Source: Parvularculaceae bacterium
Lineage (GTDB): Bacteria; Pseudomonadota; Alphaproteobacteria; Caulobacterales; Parvularculaceae
Reading direction: 5' to 3'
NCBI GenBank assembly: GCA_021776435.1
Contig: JAJFFW010000074.1
Location: forward strand, 1 to 49,341
Length of the DNA: 49,341 nucleotides
Part shown: positions 17,661 through 26,466 of the stretch, piece after piece
Position numbering within the stretch: the stretch's first letter is position 1
Layout of the letters: every line of letters begins with the position of its first letter
Translations under genes and position numbers: made by a program
Notes under the pieces: generated by a model
Databases searched by the model: none
What the model was told of the DNA's origin: nothing
The model's input: the letters and a program-made list of their open reading frames with translations, nothing else

Positions 17661-17712
17661 CTAGCGCCATTCCGGTTTCAACTGAATCAGGAATAGCGCT
17701 AGAGTCTTTTTT
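17661..17712 (+). terminator. Rho-independent-type terminator after the VWA gene
   Basis: Arms at 17661-17673 and 17690-17702 pair over 13 bases with one mismatch (CTAGCGCCATTCC / GGAATAGCGCTAG), followed shortly by a run of six T at 17707-17712. It begins 20 bases after the VWA stop. Its right part overlaps the extragenic palindromic repeat described next, so terminator and repeat may be one element. Confidence 0.6.
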
Positions 17713-17767
17713 GCGCGTTTCCTTAATCGGAAAACCGCGAACCACTTTTCCTCGGAAACGCTCTAGC
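17698..17767. repeat. extragenic palindromic repeat (GCTAGAG...CTCTAGC)
   Basis: An about 70-base element with perfect outer arms GCTAGAG (17698-17704) and CTCTAGC (17761-17767). It holds the T-run and an AAAACCG...ACCACTTTTCC core. This layout is like a common alphaproteobacterial intergenic repeat. Only one copy is in this window, so its repeat status rests on resemblance. Confidence 0.5.
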
Positions 17768-17857
17768 AGAGTAAGAACCGTGACGACTACCCCGCTATCA
17801 CACAACTTAAGATTACTGTGTGGACGCAGATTGGAAGCCTCTGGCCTATAGGTTGCT

Positions 17858-18229
17858 TCATTTCAACGAGGGGCGTTCCCGTAGATGTCTCACCTCCCCA
17901 ACAAGGGCTGAAATATAACCCCTCAACGTATTCAATAACGCCTCGCGGGCCGCAGGGTCACGATGATCGGGACCGACAAGCGTCTCCGCTTTTTCACACA
18001 AATCACCCACAGTCCATGCGCCGATTCCGCGCGATGCTCCCTTAAGGGCATGCGCCGCGTCAATCCACTCTTCATCAGCTTGGTGCGGATCGAGAAGCCG
18101 CAGCCATTTATCGACCTGCTTTTCAAAGATCGTCAGAATTTCATCCCGTAATTCATCATCACCCGCGACATATTTCTCGAGATGATCCAGGTCGATTAAA
18201 GAGACATTCAGCACGGCCCGCCACTCCAC
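17858..18229 (-). CDS. Hpt (histidine phosphotransfer) domain protein
   Basis: A stand-alone Hpt domain of 123 residues that relays phosphoryl groups between two-component proteins. The phosphorylated histidine is very likely His60 in A-A-H-A-L-K-G-A-S-R-G-I-G, followed by D-L-C-E-K-A-E-T-L, the usual Hpt helix pattern. The frame starts at a GTG (18229); a GTG at codon 6 (18214) is an alternative because no strong ribosome binding site separates them. No response regulator or hybrid kinase is adjacent, so the partner is unknown. Confidence 0.85.
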   Translation of the reverse strand: MEWRAVLNVSLIDLDHLEKYVAGDDELRDEILTIFEKQVDKWLRLLDPHQADEEWIDAAHALKGASRGIGAWTVGDLCEKAETLVGPDHRDPAAREALLNTLRGYISALVGEVRHLRERPSLK

Positions 18230-18319
18230 TGTAAATCACCCTAAACTCAAACTTACGCGCCTCCTGCTTCGAGAATGTTAAAATTCTTGCGGCTAAGATC
18301 ACCAAACCGTTAACGAAGA

Positions 18320-18350
18320 AATGCCGCCCCTTCACAAAAGGAGCGGCATT
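18320..18350 (-). terminator. hairpin between the acidic membrane protein gene and the Hpt gene
   Basis: Arms at 18320-18330 and 18340-18350 pair over 11 bases with one mismatch (AATGCCGCCCC / GGAGCGGCATT) and a 9-base loop. Read on the minus strand a T-rich stretch follows. It begins about 47 bases beyond the stop of the minus-strand gene ending at 18397, so it probably ends that transcript before the Hpt gene. Confidence 0.6.
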
Positions 18351-18396
18351 GAAAGACTGGCCGAAGCCCACAGCGAACAGCCAAATGTAATTTTCG

Positions 18397-18906
18397 TTAC
18401 TTAGGTTCACCCTTTTCGGCGGTCTCTTCTATAACTTCAGCTTCAGCTTCGGCTTCTTCGGCTGCAGCTCCAATTTTACCCATAATATTTTCTTCAGCAT
18501 CCGTGGCTTCTTCAACGGCAGCGTCAACGGTTTCTTCAACGACAGCCTCCGCATCCTCAACTACTTCGGCGCCGGCGCTCTTCACTTCTTCAACTACGTC
18601 CGTTGCAGGCAAATCAAGTTCATCTGCAGCATCACTGGTTGCCTCAACAACATCCGACACTGAACCGGCCGTATCAGCGGCTTCTACTTCCAGCGCTTCA
18701 CCCTCAACAGTCGTTTCGAATGTTGCATCGCCAGCCGCGTCCATGACATCATCGACAGCGCCCGACGCCGCAGAATCTTCAACTGCATCGGTTGCCATTT
18801 CTTCTGTCGCTATTGCATTTTCTTCCGTGGTCGTACCGCCCATTAATCTCATAAGTCCAATAATGACCGCCAAAGCCACGGTTATAACGAGAAGGATTCT
18901 CAACAT
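18397..18906 (-). CDS. membrane-anchored acidic Ala/Glu/Val-rich protein
   Basis: From the ATG at 18906 (ribosome binding site AGGGGA just upstream) the protein is 169 residues. Residues 2-21 form one hydrophobic helix (L-L-V-I-T-V-A-L-A-V-I-I-G-L), followed by a long, strongly acidic low-complexity region made of Ala, Glu, Asp, Val and Thr with imperfect V-V-E-[ED]-x-x-[DS]-A units. It probably stays helical or disordered outside the cytoplasm, or forms an acidic brush at the membrane. Function unknown. Composition bias means homology searches will mislead. Confidence 0.75.
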   Translation of the reverse strand: MLRILLVITVALAVIIGLMRLMGGTTTEENAIATEEMATDAVEDSAASGAVDDVMDAAGDATFETTVEGEALEVEAADTAGSVSDVVEATSDAADELDLPATDVVEEVKSAGAEVVEDAEAVVEETVDAAVEEATDAEENIMGKIGAAAEEAEAEAEVIEETAEKGEPK

Positions 18907-19036
18907 GATGTCCCCTTCCTTTCCCTTTGCTTGATGATTGCCGCCGACGTCCCCGGCCATCGCCTACCACGATGTAACCCTGTTACGACAAACGCATTGT
19001 GATAGCGGTTTTCAGAAATATGGTAAACAGCTATTT

Positions 19037-19050
19037 ATAGGAATTCCTAT
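19037..19050. promoter_or_regulatory. perfect 14-base palindrome upstream of the HerA fragment
   Basis: ATAGGAATTCCTAT is perfectly self-complementary and lies about 105 bases before the ATG of the truncated HerA gene, in a gene-free stretch of about 250 bases (18907-19154). It could be an operator for a dimeric regulator of either flanking gene. No second copy was noticed. Confidence 0.3.
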
Positions 19051-19154
19051 CATCGAGCGCCCCGGAAAAACGAGGATTTTATGCATTTAGGCGATTGTAC
19101 GCACGCTGAGCCCCCCACGAGCGCCAAAACTGCGCTTTTCGGAGGAGCAGCAAA

Positions 19155-19976
19155 ATGACCGAAAACTCAGTTTTTATTGGCAAAAGCGCGAAGCCCGAAT
19201 CCCTTGATCTGAAATATGCGAACCGTCACGGTCTGGTCGCCGGCGCTACCGGCACAGGAAAAACAGTCACATTGCAGATCCTCACTGAAGGGTTTTCCCA
19301 AGCTGGCGTCCCGGTTTTCCTAGCCGATGTAAAAGGTGATCTCGCTGGGCTCTCCCGACCAGGCGTATTCAAGGATTTTCTTCTGCAACGGGCCCAGACC
19401 GTCGGCCTCAGCCCCTATGAACCAAAAGCCTTCCCGGTTGTTTTTTGGGACCTATACGGTCGACAAGGGCGCCCCATTCGCACGACAGTCATGGAGATGG
19501 GCCCTCTTCTTCTGGCCCGCCTGCTTGGCCTCAACGAAACACAAGAAGGCGTCCTGACTTTGGCTTTCCGGCGTGGCGATGACGAAGGTTTGCTTTTGTT
19601 GGAGTTGGAAGATCTTCGCGCACTTCTCGTCAATGTGGCCGAACGCGCGAGCGAACTATCGGGTGAATATGGCCATGTATCAAAAGCATCTGTCGGCGCC
19701 ATACAACGTAGGCTTCTGACCCTCGAGGAGCAGGGTGCGGAGGAATTTTTCGGCGAACCGGCACTCGATCTAAACAACCTTTTACGAACCGACGATGATG
19801 GCATGGGCATTGTCAACATTTTCGCCGCTGACAAGCTTATGCAATCTCCTAAGCTCTACTCCACTTTTCTTCTCTGGTTGTTATCGGAATTGTTCGAAGA
19901 ACTCCCGGAAGTGGGTGATGCGCGGTATCCTTGGTTCGTTCAGGCGACGATGATGTCACTCCAAAAATGGTCATGA
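19155..19976 (+). pseudogene. 3'-truncated HerA/YjgR-type (DUF853) ATPase
   Basis: The N-terminal half of a DUF853 (YjgR) HerA-like ATPase. Walker A is at residues 30-37 (G-A-T-G-T-G-K-T), followed by V-F-L-A-D-V-K-G-D-L-A-G-L and the family body up to F-E-E-L-P-E-V-G-D at about residue 255. The full-length family is near 500 residues and continues from this point into a Walker B segment (F-F-F-D-E-A-H-L-L-F). Here the frame instead reads 18 unrelated residues and stops at 19976, inside the start of the CPBP gene. The Walker B and C-terminal half are absent, so ATPase activity is unlikely. Junction near 19920. A GGAGGAGCAG ribosome binding site precedes the ATG. Confidence 0.85.
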
Positions 19977-20587
19977 TCAGCGGCAAGTGGCGCGCCATCT
20001 CAAATGAAAATCGTCGGTTCGCAATCCTTATGGGGAGCATGGCGGCGACGATACTGGTAGCGTTCGGTCTTGGCGCACTCTTAAGAACGCCGCCATTAGC
20101 GCAATTGACATTCTCAGTAGCCGGCGCTTTTTATGGCGTCGCCGCCACCCTTCCGCTTCTCGGGTTCCTTGTGTGGTTTTCAAAAACCCGGTTGAGAGTG
20201 TTTGTTGATTTTCGTCAATCTCAGATCGAATTATTCGCGAATATCGGCATTTCATTCACACCCCTTAGGATCGTTTTATTAGCGACCGGCGCAGGAATAA
20301 GTGAAGAATTTCTTTTTCGCGGCGTTCTTCAATCTGCAATTGATCCCTTATGGGCCGCGATCATCGTTCCCAATATTTTGTTTGGAATGCTGCATGCGCG
20401 CACACTCCTTTACGCCGTCACCGCCGGTTTGGTGGGCATTTATTTGGCTGTCGCTTTTGCGCTGACCGGCAATCTGTTGGCGCCCGTCTTAACACATATA
20501 CTCTACGACCTGGTCGCACTCGAATATACGCGCCGCGCCATAATTAAATATCTCAGCTCTCAACCTTATCCTAATAAACGCGGTTAA
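19967..20587 (+). CDS. CPBP family intramembrane metalloprotease
   Basis: A multi-pass membrane protein of about 206 residues of the CPBP (CAAX protease and bacteriocin-processing, Abi) family. The three metal motifs are present: E-E-F-L-F-R-G, F-G-M-L-H-A and H-I-L-Y-D-L-V-A-L. Start is uncertain: TTG at 19931, ATG at 19967 or ATG at 19973; all overlap or touch the end of the truncated HerA frame and none has a good ribosome binding site, consistent with its original upstream region having been lost. It is convergent with the PAS-like gene (4-base overlap of the stops). Confidence 0.85.
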   Translation: MVMISGKWRAISNENRRFAILMGSMAATILVAFGLGALLRTPPLAQLTFSVAGAFYGVAATLPLLGFLVWFSKTRLRVFVDFRQSQIELFANIGISFTPLRIVLLATGAGISEEFLFRGVLQSAIDPLWAAIIVPNILFGMLHARTLLYAVTAGLVGIYLAVAFALTGNLLAPVLTHILYDLVALEYTRRAIIKYLSSQPYPNKRG

Positions 20588-21045
20588 ACGAACCGGCCAT
20601 TTGCTGCGCCAAATATATGGCTGACGGTTTCTCCGTCGTCCGCTAACGGTAGAATGACACTGCGAAGAAGAACGCGCCGTCCATCGTATAGCGTTACGTC
20701 TTCGTCGGAAAATATGGGCGCCCGGTCCAACACCACTTCTTCCATCTGGCGGGTCGCTTTTTCTAATAGTGTCATTTCGCATTCACGAGCGCCTGAAAGA
20801 AAAACATTGGAGTAATGCGACAGCTGATCGCCAAGGAAGATGAAATACGGAAACCCCCGACTTCGGCGCCAATCCACCGCATAACACCAGGCCCAATCGT
20901 CACCGAGATCGGTCGCCTGCATCGATCGCCAATCCGGAAGCGGGCCCCGTATTAAACTGGCCCAAACCTCGTAAACCCTTCGCGTCTGGCGACGTTCATG
21001 GATACGCTCTTGCGTGGAAGATCTTTCGAGAACGCTTGCCCGCAT
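20584..21045 (-). CDS. PAS-like domain protein
   Basis: From the ATG at 21045 (GAGGAG site 6 bases upstream) the protein is 153 residues. After a basic N-terminus, V-Y-E-V-W-x-x-L-I-R-G-x-L-P-D-W opens a domain resembling the PAS_5 group of alphaproteobacterial proteins, with D-D-W-A-W-C-Y-A-V-D-W-R-R-S-R and the final strand V-L-L-R-S-V-I-L-P-L-A-D-D-G-E-T-V-S-H-I-F-G-A-A. Ligand and partner unknown. A longer frame to 21096 exists but lacks a ribosome binding site. Confidence 0.65.
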   Translation of the reverse strand: MRASVLERSSTQERIHERRQTRRVYEVWASLIRGPLPDWRSMQATDLGDDWAWCYAVDWRRSRGFPYFIFLGDQLSHYSNVFLSGARECEMTLLEKATRQMEEVVLDRAPIFSDEDVTLYDGRRVLLRSVILPLADDGETVSHIFGAANGRFV

Positions 21046-21242
21046 TATGCTCTCTCCTCTCGATCCTGGCATCTGGGAACGAGACAATCGTGTCACACCC
21101 GCATGAACACAAAATTTGGGCTTTGAGGGGCATTTGAGAAAAATCCTCTCGAATTGCGTGAAAACCTACGTCATACGAGGGGTGACGGGCTTATCGACGC
21201 GCCCTATAAGGTCTGAAATCCATCTTGGCGTGAGGTATTTTA

Positions 21243-21323
21243 ATGTCCGGCTTATTCATGATTCTCGGTTTTTTTGTGTTTTTGGGGGCTCTGAACATCA
21301 TTGAAAAAGGGCGTATAGACTGA
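21243..21323 (+). CDS. 26-residue single-helix membrane microprotein
   Basis: A tiny gene with a very good GAGGT ribosome binding site at 21232-21236, 6 bases before the ATG. The product is M-S-G-L-F-M-I-L-G-F-F-V-F-L-G-A-L-N-I-I-E-K-G-R-I-D: one hydrophobic helix followed by a polar, charged end. The L-G-A-L-N-[IL]-I-E-x-G-R-[ILV]-D ending looks like short alphaproteobacterial membrane peptides that are seldom annotated. It lies 115 bases before the cation exchanger gene and might be co-transcribed. Role unknown. Confidence 0.6.
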   Translation: MSGLFMILGFFVFLGALNIIEKGRID

Positions 21324-21360
21324 CACCGCATTCTCGCTGGCTCTTGATCCGGCGCAAATG

Positions 21361-21437
21361 AGGCGCAAGTACCATCCCAGCGCCGTGACCCGCTGCAACT
21401 GTAAGCGAAGAACGGCGAAACTCGATACCGGAGCGCC
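21361..21437 (+). other. leader before the cation exchanger with a cobalamin-riboswitch-like ACTGTAAGC motif
   Basis: The leader contains CCGTGACCCGCTGCAACTGTAAGCG at about 21383-21407 in part, which resembles the end of a B12 riboswitch core (CCCCGCAACTGTAAGCGG). The upstream G-G-G-A-A and GCCACTG parts expected of a full cobalamin riboswitch are not found, so this may be a degenerate or chance match. Confidence 0.25.
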
Positions 21438-22421
21438 ATGACCATCGACGTCGTCGCAGACATCTCCTTTACCATCCTCGGTCTCGCCCTCTTATTATTT
21501 GCGGGCGACCTGCTGGTGCGCGGCGCCGTTGCGCTTGCCGCCGCTCTAAAAATACCGACGCTTGTCATCGGCCTGACGATCGTCGCCTTCGGGACATCGG
21601 CCCCCGAGATGGTCGTCTCAATCCAAGCCGTCCTCTCGGGAAACGCAGGAATCGCGATCGGCAACATCATCGGCTCCAACATCGCCAATATATTCCTGGT
21701 GCTGGGAATTCCTGCGATCATTTATCCCATCTCTGCGCATGTAAAAGGTCTGCGCCGCCACGGTGTCGTCATGGCTGTCTCAACCGTCGTTTTCGCAATG
21801 ATCGCTTATAGTTCCGGGGTGCTGGATCGCCCCGTCGGAGCGGCGCTTTTCGCCGGCATCATTCTTTATATTGCCTATATGTTCGTGCGGGCATTGCGGG
21901 GCGCGGATGACGAACCCGTCCTCGACGAAGTCGAGGATTACGCGCAATTAACAGGGGTCTCGCTCAAGACTGTAGTTTTCATCGTCATTGGCCTCATGGG
22001 CTTACCGTTAGGGGCGCATCTCCTGGTGACACACGGCTCAGCGCTTGCCGCTAACCTTGGGGTCCGTGAGGAAGTGATTGGTTTGACAATCGTAGCATTC
22101 GGCACCTCCCTACCTGAACTCGCCACGGTGTTGTCGGCAGCCTTTCATCGCAAGTCCGATGTTGCGATCGGCAATGTCGTCGGATCTAATATTTTTAATA
22201 TCCTGGCGGTCGGCGGCGCAGCTGGCTTAACAGGCACAGTGTATTTCAAACCCACGACATTGGAGATCGATATTCCCGTGATGATCGTGGCGGCGGCTGT
22301 GTTATTTTACTTCATCCTCTCGCGTCGCGACATTGGCCGCGTAATGGGGCTGGTGATGACGGCCACCTATTTGGGCTTCATTATCGCATTGATGTTTTTT
22401 GGAGAAGGGGCCCCCCATTGA
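21438..22421 (+). CDS. CaCA family calcium/sodium antiporter (YrbG-like)
   Basis: A membrane exchanger of 327 residues with two inverted alpha-repeats, each carrying the family signature: G-L-T-I-V-A-F-G-T-S-A-P-E with G-N-I-I-G-S-N-I-A-N in the first half, and G-L-T-I-V-A-F-G-T-S-L-P-E with G-N-V-V-G-S-N-I-F-N in the second. It should have about ten helices. The stop overlaps the TTG start of the pteridine reductase (TTGA), so the two are coupled. The ion pair is inferred from the family. Confidence 0.93.
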   Translation: MTIDVVADISFTILGLALLLFAGDLLVRGAVALAAALKIPTLVIGLTIVAFGTSAPEMVVSIQAVLSGNAGIAIGNIIGSNIANIFLVLGIPAIIYPISAHVKGLRRHGVVMAVSTVVFAMIAYSSGVLDRPVGAALFAGIILYIAYMFVRALRGADDEPVLDEVEDYAQLTGVSLKTVVFIVIGLMGLPLGAHLLVTHGSALAANLGVREEVIGLTIVAFGTSLPELATVLSAAFHRKSDVAIGNVVGSNIFNILAVGGAAGLTGTVYFKPTTLEIDIPVMIVAAAVLFYFILSRRDIGRVMGLVMTATYLGFIIALMFFGEGAPH

Positions 22422-23191
22422 ACCCGAAAGACGCCAGGGCCGGTACAGCTCTGGTCACAGGAGCCGGCAAACGTCTGGGCCGCGCCATGGCGCTCGCTCT
22501 GGCTGATCACGGATATGATGTCGCCGTCCATTACCAGTCTTCGGCAAGCGACGCACAAGAGGTGGCGCAACGCATCCGGGAGAAAGGTCGGCGCGCTGCT
22601 CTGGTTCAGGCTGACCTGTCTCGTGAAGACGAAACTGCGGGATTGATCAACGCAGCGACCGCAGCTCTCGGCCCCCTTACCGCCCTGGTCAATTCAGCCT
22701 CCCTCTTCGAAGCGGACGATATCCAATCCATGACCCGCGCCAGCTGGGATAAGCATATCGACGCGAACCTTCGGGCCCCGGCAAAACTCTCTCAGGACTT
22801 CGCCGATCAGGCGATGCCGGGTGTCGACAGCTTGATCATCAATATTATTGACCAGCGCGTTTGGAAACTGACGCCGCAATTTCTCTCTTACACGATCTCA
22901 AAAGCGGGATTGCTGACACTGACCAAAACCCTCGCTCAAGCGCTGGGCCCGAAAGGCGTGCGAGTCAACGCGATTGGACCCGGCCCGACACTTCGCAATG
23001 CCCGCCAATCCGATGAGGATTGGCGCAGACAAAACGAGGCGACCATTCTTGGACGCGGTGCAACGCCGGATGACATTGTCGGCGCGTTGATTTATCTACT
23101 CAGCGCTCACGCCGTTACCGGCCAGATGATTGCCGTCGATGGCGGCCAGCACCTGGCTTGGCAAACCCCCGACGTATTAGTGAACGAATAG
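22418..23191 (+). CDS. pteridine reductase-type SDR (PTR1/FolM-like)
   Basis: A short-chain dehydrogenase of 257 residues. The NADPH motif T-G-A-G-K-R-L-G-R-A and later V-H-Y-Q-S-S-A are those of pteridine reductase PTR1 and FolM rather than of ordinary SDRs. The usual catalytic Ser is replaced by Asp (I-I-D-Q-R) as in PTR1, with Y-T-I-S-K giving the Tyr/Lys pair. It should reduce dihydrobiopterin-, dihydromonapterin- or dihydrofolate-like pterins. Start is a TTG at 22418 overlapping the exchanger stop, with GGAGAAGGGG just upstream. The next gene, 3 bases away, is folB, which fits pterin metabolism. Confidence 0.85.
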   Translation: MNPKDARAGTALVTGAGKRLGRAMALALADHGYDVAVHYQSSASDAQEVAQRIREKGRRAALVQADLSREDETAGLINAATAALGPLTALVNSASLFEADDIQSMTRASWDKHIDANLRAPAKLSQDFADQAMPGVDSLIINIIDQRVWKLTPQFLSYTISKAGLLTLTKTLAQALGPKGVRVNAIGPGPTLRNARQSDEDWRRQNEATILGRGATPDDIVGALIYLLSAHAVTGQMIAVDGGQHLAWQTPDVLVNE

Positions 23192-23194
23192 ATC

Positions 23195-23605
23195 ATGACC
23201 CACAGACAATCGAGCGAAGTCACGCCCCTTCCCCGCACCACGAGCGCGCCCCAACGTAAGGTGTTTTTGAAGGGGCTGGTCATCGACGCCTATATCGGCG
23301 CGTATGACTATGAGCAGAACGCGCCCCAACCATTGCGCATTGATCTCGAAATCAGTGTTGTCGAACCCACAAACCCCGCCTCAGATCGGCTGGAGGACGT
23401 GGTCTGCTACAACAAGCTCATGCAAGGCATAAAAGCAATCATTGCTGAAGGGCATATCAAGCTGATTGAGACGCTTGCGGAGCGTATCGCCGACCTCGCT
23501 TTATCGCATCACATGGTGTTGTCTGTTTCGGTCCGTATCGAAAAACCGGGCGCAATGGAGGAAGCAGAATGTGCAGGCGTTGAAGTGATACGGGTCAAAA
23601 ACTGA
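23195..23605 (+). CDS. folB: dihydroneopterin aldolase family protein
   Basis: FolB makes 6-hydroxymethyl-dihydropterin for folate synthesis. The protein is 136 residues. Its core matches the family: V-F-L-K-G-L-V-I-D-A-Y-I-G-A-Y-D-Y-E-Q, then L-R-I-D-L-E-I, then L-I-E-T-L-A-E-R-I-A-D, and the late R-I-E-K-P-G-A-M with the catalytic lysine region. The first 25 residues are variable. Its place directly after a pteridine reductase suggests a shared pterin pathway; epimerase or oxidase activity on neopterin is possible. Confidence 0.88.
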   Translation: MTHRQSSEVTPLPRTTSAPQRKVFLKGLVIDAYIGAYDYEQNAPQPLRIDLEISVVEPTNPASDRLEDVVCYNKLMQGIKAIIAEGHIKLIETLAERIADLALSHHMVLSVSVRIEKPGAMEEAECAGVEVIRVKN

Positions 23606-23619
23606 TAATGAATAATCGT

Positions 23620-24132
23620 TCAACTGTCGGCGTCAAAAACAGCTTCCTGATCCAAAGGTTCAGGACGAAATTCACGCGCTGTCACGAAGACCGTTCTGAC
23701 GACACCACCCAGCCCCACAAAAATCAAAATCCAGCCTATAAGGACTAAAACCGCAAAGACTGCGCCGGAGCCCCCCTGTTGCAAGACCGAGATCGAGGGT
23801 TTGTCGGGTTTGGTGAAGACGGTTACGGTCTGCCCGACGGTGTAGTTGGGCATGTCCATGCCCGAGAAGCGAGCTGTAAAAAAGCGTATCCGCCGTGATT
23901 GATAGTTATGTCCATCCACAAAATAAGCGTAACGGATAGCGGCCTTAGGGTGATCGCCGTCAATATCTTGGCCCAAGACAACGCCATCGGTCGACGGCCA
24001 TGTCAGGCTAGCGTGGGCGCGCCCAAAGTCCTTCACGGCGAAGTTCACGAGGACGGCGCCCATGATAGCGAACGCTATGAAAACGCTCAAAACAACTGAA
24101 ATTTCCGTTTTTTTTCCGAGTCGCGGTTCCAT
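23620..24132 (-). CDS. DUF3592 membrane protein
   Basis: The protein is about 170 residues with an N-terminal helix (residues ~10-32), a beta-rich outer domain and a C-terminal helix (~129-152). The domain carries the DUF3592 pattern: T-W-P-S-T-D-G-V-V, then [17 protein letters not shown], and [13 protein letters not shown]. Function is unknown. Start taken at the ATG 24132; another ATG four codons earlier is possible. It is convergent with folB and divergent from uvrC. Confidence 0.85.
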   Translation of the reverse strand: MEPRLGKKTEISVVLSVFIAFAIMGAVLVNFAVKDFGRAHASLTWPSTDGVVLGQDIDGDHPKAAIRYAYFVDGHNYQSRRIRFFTARFSGMDMPNYTVGQTVTVFTKPDKPSISVLQQGGSGAVFAVLVLIGWILIFVGLGGVVRTVFVTAREFRPEPLDQEAVFDADS

Positions 24133-24188
24133 TCGGCCCAGCACTTCGCAATTTGTTTGGCGAATCCTATGGTGAGGACAATGAACGC

Positions 24189-26132
24189 ATGGTTAAAAGT
24201 CAATCTATGGAGAGAGCGCCCCCGCTATCTGACGATCTGGTGACCGCCCGCGAAGGCGGCGCTGCATTGATCGCTGATTATGTGAAACGCCTACCGGAAA
24301 AGCCGGGCGTCTATCGGATGATCGGCGAGAAAGGCGATATTCTTTATGTGGGCAAAGCCAAAAGCCTGAAGCGTCGCGTTTCAAGTTACGCTCAGGCCAG
24401 CGGCCACTCAAACCGGATCCTGCGCATGATCTTTGAGACACGCGCCATGGAATTCATCGTAACAGAATCCGAAATCGAAGCGCTTTTGCTTGAAGCCAAT
24501 CTGATTAAACAGCTTAAGCCGCGCTACAATGTTATCCTTCGCGACGATAAATCCTTTCCTTTCATCCTGATCGCTGGTGATCATGCGATACCCCAAATCC
24601 TAAAACACCGCGGTGCGCGCAAACGCCCTGGAGACTATTTTGGCCCGTTCGCCTCCGGGGGCGCGGTCAATCGCACATTGAATACATTACAAAAGGCTTT
24701 CTTGGTACGGAGTTGCAATGACAGTGTTTACGAATCCCGCACCAGACCATGCCTTCTTCATCAAATCAAACGGTGCTCGGCGCCATGCGTTGGGTTGATA
24801 AGCGAAAAGGATTACGCGGGACTCATCGCGGACGCATCGGTGTTTCTGAAAGGAAAAAACAACACGATCCAGGCGACATTATCGGATCAAATGGAACGAG
24901 CAGCAAAGGAACTAGACTTTGAGGGGGCCGCCATTCTGCGAGATCGCATACGCGCTTTGAGCTATGTACAGGCCAGCCAAAACATAAATTCCGGTGCGGT
25001 TTTTGACGCCGATATTTTTGCCGTTCATTCTGATAGCGGACAAAGTTGTGTTCAAGTATTCTTCTTCCGTGGAGGGCAGAATTGGGGCAATCACGCATAT
25101 TTTCCAAGACATGACAAAGAAGACGAGACAGCGGTAATTCTCGATGCGTTCATCGCACAATTTTATGACACACGAGAGGCGCCGCCGAATATCCTCGTGA
25201 GCACCCTCCCTCTGCAAACGGCACTTTTGACGGAGGCTCTCAGTTTGCGCGCCGGACGACGGGTTGCTATCAGCTCGCCTTCGCGGGGTGAAAAGCGAAA
25301 AGTGGTCGATGCAGCACTCATGAACGCGCGCGAAGCGCTGAGCCGGCGACAATCCGAGTCGGCTAGCCAGATCCGAAATTTGAAAGCTCTGGGTGAAGCC
25401 CTGCACCTGAATGGACCCCCTGAGCGCATCGAGGTCTATGACAATTCCCATATTCAAGGGTCGAACGCGGTCGGTGCGATGATCGTCGCCGGCCCTGAAG
25501 GCTTTACGAAAAATCAATATCGAAAATTCAACATCAAAACCGAGGCGCTCACCCCTGGAGACGATTATGGCATGATGCGCGAAGTCTTAACCCGTCGGCT
25601 TGCGCGGCTTGTCAAAGAAGATCCCGACCTTGTTGTCTGGCCAGATCTGATCCTTCTGGATGGCGGCGCAGGCCAGCTTTCCACTGCGATAGAGGTGATG
25701 CGCGAGCAAGGCGTCGAAGTCGGCGCCAACGGTATCGCCATCGCGGCTGTCGCAAAAGGACGGCGCGAAGACGATATGGGACGCAAAACCGCTGACCGCA
25801 CAGCAGGCGCCATCGGCGAGCAAATCTTCTTGCCCGGCCAGGCGGCTTTCACTTTGGAGCCCCGTGACCCCGCATTATATTTTATCCAACGCCTTCGCGA
25901 TGAGGCGCACCGTTTCGCGATTGGCGCGCATCGTGCAAAACGCAAGAAGGCCATCGTCACAAACCCGCTTGACGCCATCCCGGGTGTCGGAGGGAAGCGT
26001 AAACGCGCGCTCTTAAATCACTTCGGATCCGCGAAGGCCGTCTCCGGCGCCAAGACGCAAGACCTTGCCGCGGTCAATGGTGTCTCAAATGCGCTCGCGC
26101 ATAGAATCTATGACCATTTTCACGGAGATTGA
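24189..26132 (+). CDS. uvrC: excinuclease ABC subunit C
   Basis: UvrC makes both incisions in nucleotide excision repair. From the ATG at 24189 it is 647 residues. Domains in order: GIY-YIG nuclease (P-G-V-Y-R-M...[13 protein letters not shown]), UVR motif ([20 protein letters not shown]), RNase H-like endonuclease ([11 protein letters not shown] and [11 protein letters not shown]), and C-terminal helix-hairpin-helix ([13 protein letters not shown]). The frame is open upstream to a TTG at 24153; GAGGA lies about 10 bases before the chosen ATG. Confidence 0.96.
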   Translation: MVKSQSMERAPPLSDDLVTAREGGAALIADYVKRLPEKPGVYRMIGEKGDILYVGKAKSLKRRVSSYAQASGHSNRILRMIFETRAMEFIVTESEIEALLLEANLIKQLKPRYNVILRDDKSFPFILIAGDHAIPQILKHRGARKRPGDYFGPFASGGAVNRTLNTLQKAFLVRSCNDSVYESRTRPCLLHQIKRCSAPCVGLISEKDYAGLIADASVFLKGKNNTIQATLSDQMERAAKELDFEGAAILRDRIRALSYVQASQNINSGAVFDADIFAVHSDSGQSCVQVFFFRGGQNWGNHAYFPRHDKEDETAVILDAFIAQFYDTREAPPNILVSTLPLQTALLTEALSLRAGRRVAISSPSRGEKRKVVDAALMNAREALSRRQSESASQIRNLKALGEALHLNGPPERIEVYDNSHIQGSNAVGAMIVAGPEGFTKNQYRKFNIKTEALTPGDDYGMMREVLTRRLARLVKEDPDLVVWPDLILLDGGAGQLSTAIEVMREQGVEVGANGIAIAAVAKGRREDDMGRKTADRTAGAIGEQIFLPGQAAFTLEPRDPALYFIQRLRDEAHRFAIGAHRAKRKKAIVTNPLDAIPGVGGKRKRALLNHFGSAKAVSGAKTQDLAAVNGVSNALAHRIYDHFHGD

Positions 26133-26466
26133 AGAGATTGAAAAGCGATCACCGATCACTGGGATTACCGATTCATGACGTACGAAAATAGTCTTTCCCT
26201 CAATTACAATCTTGAAAACCCCAAACTCATCCGCTCCCAATATTCCATTCATACGGAGTATTTGGGATGTCTCGTTGTAAGAAACGGCAGGAAATCCGCG
26301 CTTTAACGGCGCCCATTTGTTCTCCTCAGCGAAACCCGGCCCGTGAGAGGGTCAAGAGATCGCTGGGTTGCGGCCCAAAATTCGCCGCACTTGTTAGGCT
26401 TGATGCGATTTCAACGTGAGCACATGCAAGACTGCACCTGCCACGAATATCAGTCTCTAAGCGAGT
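26133..26466. other. gene-free stretch between uvrC and the RnfD-like gene
   Basis: About 330 bases. An open frame overlapping the RnfD-like gene in another phase has no credible start or composition. The region probably holds the promoter for the RnfD-like/DUF2330 operon; no clear motif was seen. Confidence 0.4.
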
